Position numbers and translations under genes: made by a program. A stretch of DNA of 64,000 nucleotides from Aliterella atlantica CENA595. GTDB taxonomy: Bacteria > Cyanobacteriota > Cyanobacteriia > Cyanobacteriales > Chroococcidiopsidaceae. The DNA is taken from NCBI RefSeq assembly GCF_000952155.1, contig NZ_JYON01000021.1, forward strand, positions 39,733-103,732, given 5' to 3'. The notes beneath the pieces were generated by a model, which did not search any database, had not been told where the DNA came from, and was given only the letters and a program-made list of their open reading frames with translations. Below are positions 63,035 to 64,000 of the stretch, piece after piece; positions within the stretch are counted from its first letter, which is position 1, and the number at the start of each line of letters is the position of its first letter.

Positions 63035-63553
63035 AATTTTGTTGTAAATTTATATAACTGCCTTATGCCAGCACTGCTACATCACCTACTTTTTAGGCAG
63101 AAATAGAACAGCAACGCAGCCTAATTGCAAATAACTATCCAATTAAGGCAAATGAGTTATTAAAATGGCTCCAGTGAAAATACGGTAAGTAGGGAAAAAC
63201 TCTCGTTAAATTGTAATCGCGCTTTAACAGGCTTTTTATAGTTTTATGTGCTTAAAAATAAAACACCTGTTCCTTGCTCTATCTCGTGTTGAATTGCTGG
63301 GCGAGGATAAATTCGGCGATCGCTTGCAAAAGAGGCAAGACTGATGTTGTAGAAATATAGCTGTAGAGTGGGCAGCGCTCATCCTGCTTAATTTTGTAAG
63401 ATCTTATGAGGAATTACAAGAGAGATGGCGTAGCGGATAAAGTTAGTCTATGCGAGCGATCCTTTCAAGTCGTGAAGAAGTTGCGAAACGTGTCTACCAA
63501 ATCTATAGACGAAGATAGAATATTGCTACTCTCCTATCTTGAGGAAGCTAATT
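63035..63553. other. Intergenic region between Hsp70 and antitoxin genes (519 bp)
   Basis: Non-coding as far as I can tell. No repeat, terminator or RNA was identified. A weak minus-strand frame near 63290-63400 (PLYSYISTTSVLPLLQAIAE) looks faintly protein-like but has no start codon and stops on both sides. Confidence 0.5.
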
Positions 63554-63769
63554 ATGATCGCTCACCGCGTCGAAACTACTGTTGAACTTGACGGCACACT
63601 CATCCTCAAAAACTTGCCTTTTCATTCTGGCGAACAAGTAGAAGTAATTGTTCTATCTCAAACAAATAAAACATCTGAGCAAAACAGATATCCTCTGCGT
63701 GGTACGGCTGTTCAATATATCGATCCAACCGAACCTGTAGCTCATGATGATTGGGAAGTTGCACAATGA
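63554..63769 (+). CDS. Antitoxin of a PIN-type pair
   Basis: A 71-residue protein from the ATG at 63554 (MIAHRVETTVELDGTLILKN), preceded by a GAGGA Shine-Dalgarno; an upstream TTG at 63539 is a less likely start. It has a short N-terminal beta/helix part like other cyanobacterial PIN antitoxins (FHSGEQVEVIVLSQTNK) and a tail RYPLRGTAVQYIDPTEPVAH that would contact the toxin. Its stop overlaps the toxin start (ATGA), so the two are coupled. Confidence 0.8.
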   Translation: MIAHRVETTVELDGTLILKNLPFHSGEQVEVIVLSQTNKTSEQNRYPLRGTAVQYIDPTEPVAHDDWEVAQ

Positions 63770-63900
63770 TTGTGCTTGACACTCATATTTGGGTTTGGTG
63801 GATTCATGGAGATCCTCGGCTTACCCAAGATTATTATGACTACATCCAAGGACTGGAGACACAAGGCTTAGGTATCAGGGATAATTCATTCTATAAGTAA
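63766..63900 (+). pseudogene. VapC-type PIN toxin truncated by an insertion sequence
   Basis: Starting at ATG 63766 the frame reads MIVLDTHIWVWWIHGDPRLT then QDYYDYIQGLETQGLGI, the first 37 residues of a PIN domain with its first metal aspartate. After GLGI the sequence changes to RDNSFYK-stop, which is not PIN-like and coincides with the start of an IS end. The remaining acidic residues (roughly 95 codons) are absent, so the toxin is non-functional. Confidence 0.75.
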
Positions 63901-64000
63901 AAATAGTTTGTCAATGTCATGGGCAAGAAAGCGTTCCGCCTTGGTCAAAGAATTATAACCACCCTGACGAGCAAGATTAATAGCGATATTGCGGATAATA
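63877..64000 (-). mobile_element. Insertion sequence end with transposase C-terminus (continues beyond window)
   Basis: From about 63877 the DNA reads AGGGATAATTCATTC, a probable IS end. On the minus strand an open frame runs from the edge to a TGA at 63886-63888, ending IRNIAINLARQGGYNSLTKA then ERFLAHDIDKLFLLIE. This pattern (RxIAxNxLRxxGY...SLxxA...LAHxI) resembles the C-terminus of ISAs1/IS4-like transposases. The family call is tentative because only 37 residues are visible. Confidence 0.6.

Noticed and set aside
63289..63413. Minus-strand protein-like text PLYSYISTTSVLPLLQAIAE
   Set aside because: No start codon, stops on both sides, too short to assign; at most an old remnant.

Overview
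The window is cyanobacterial chromosome. The octamer GCGATCGC (HIP1) occurs throughout, inside and between genes. The gene content is typical of the phylum: an fbp-tal-zwf-opcA cluster, a Gap2-type GAPDH of exactly 337 residues, HemJ, a carotenoid oxygenase, 4-Cys serine/threonine kinases and DUF11 surface proteins. Proteins and repeats fit a filamentous or Chroococcidiopsis-like lineage, but the genus cannot be settled from sequence alone. No rRNA, tRNA or CRISPR array was seen.

Layout. 1-6.0 kb: an acyl-CoA-ligase-like gene cut by the left edge, two tandem paralogous kinases and a diguanylate cyclase. 6.2-13.2 kb (minus strand): fbp, tal, zwf, opcA and cobB, that is, the oxidative pentose phosphate branch plus a cobalamin gene 18 bp downstream of opcA. 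13.4-17.6 kb: an RRM protein, a small conserved protein and a B12-dependent class II ribonucleotide reductase carrying a 323-residue intein. 17.7-25.0 kb: two large secreted DUF11 proteins sharing a C-terminal domain. 25.5-33.3 kb: Uma2 proteins, NUDIX, gatB, argJ, a TetR regulator divergent from a Rieske oxygenase, and a decayed PQQ-repeat gene. 33.5-42.4 kb: a defence island with a type I Wadjet operon (jetABCD) whose jetC is frameshifted twice, a HEPN/DUF5677-like gene with two in-frame stops, a stretch of gene remnants and a VapBC-like pair. 42.7-51.7 kb: an envelope/stress protein, MscS with a PhnD-like protein, carotenoid oxygenase, hemJ, a Doc module, and a PD-(D/E)XK nuclease with recJ. 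52-63 kb: smpB, a response regulator, LMW-PTP, ebfC, murC-murB, nadD, gap2, thiL, and an unusual Hsp70-GrpE pair. Right edge: a toxin-antitoxin locus whose PIN toxin appears broken by an insertion sequence.

The most noteworthy signals are: (1) the Wadjet jetC frameshifts, one lying exactly in a 20-bp perfect palindrome; (2) a palindromic repeat family found between genes and also in frame inside two unrelated proteins (CobB and RecJ), where it encodes the same peptide TLRATS; (3) an Hsp70 whose substrate-binding domain is replaced by a J-like module; (4) a TetR repressor fused to a transposase-type zinc ribbon; and (5) the intein placed immediately before a redox cysteine of NrdJ. I see no wholly new multi-gene system. 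The defence island and the coding palindromes are the best places to look further.
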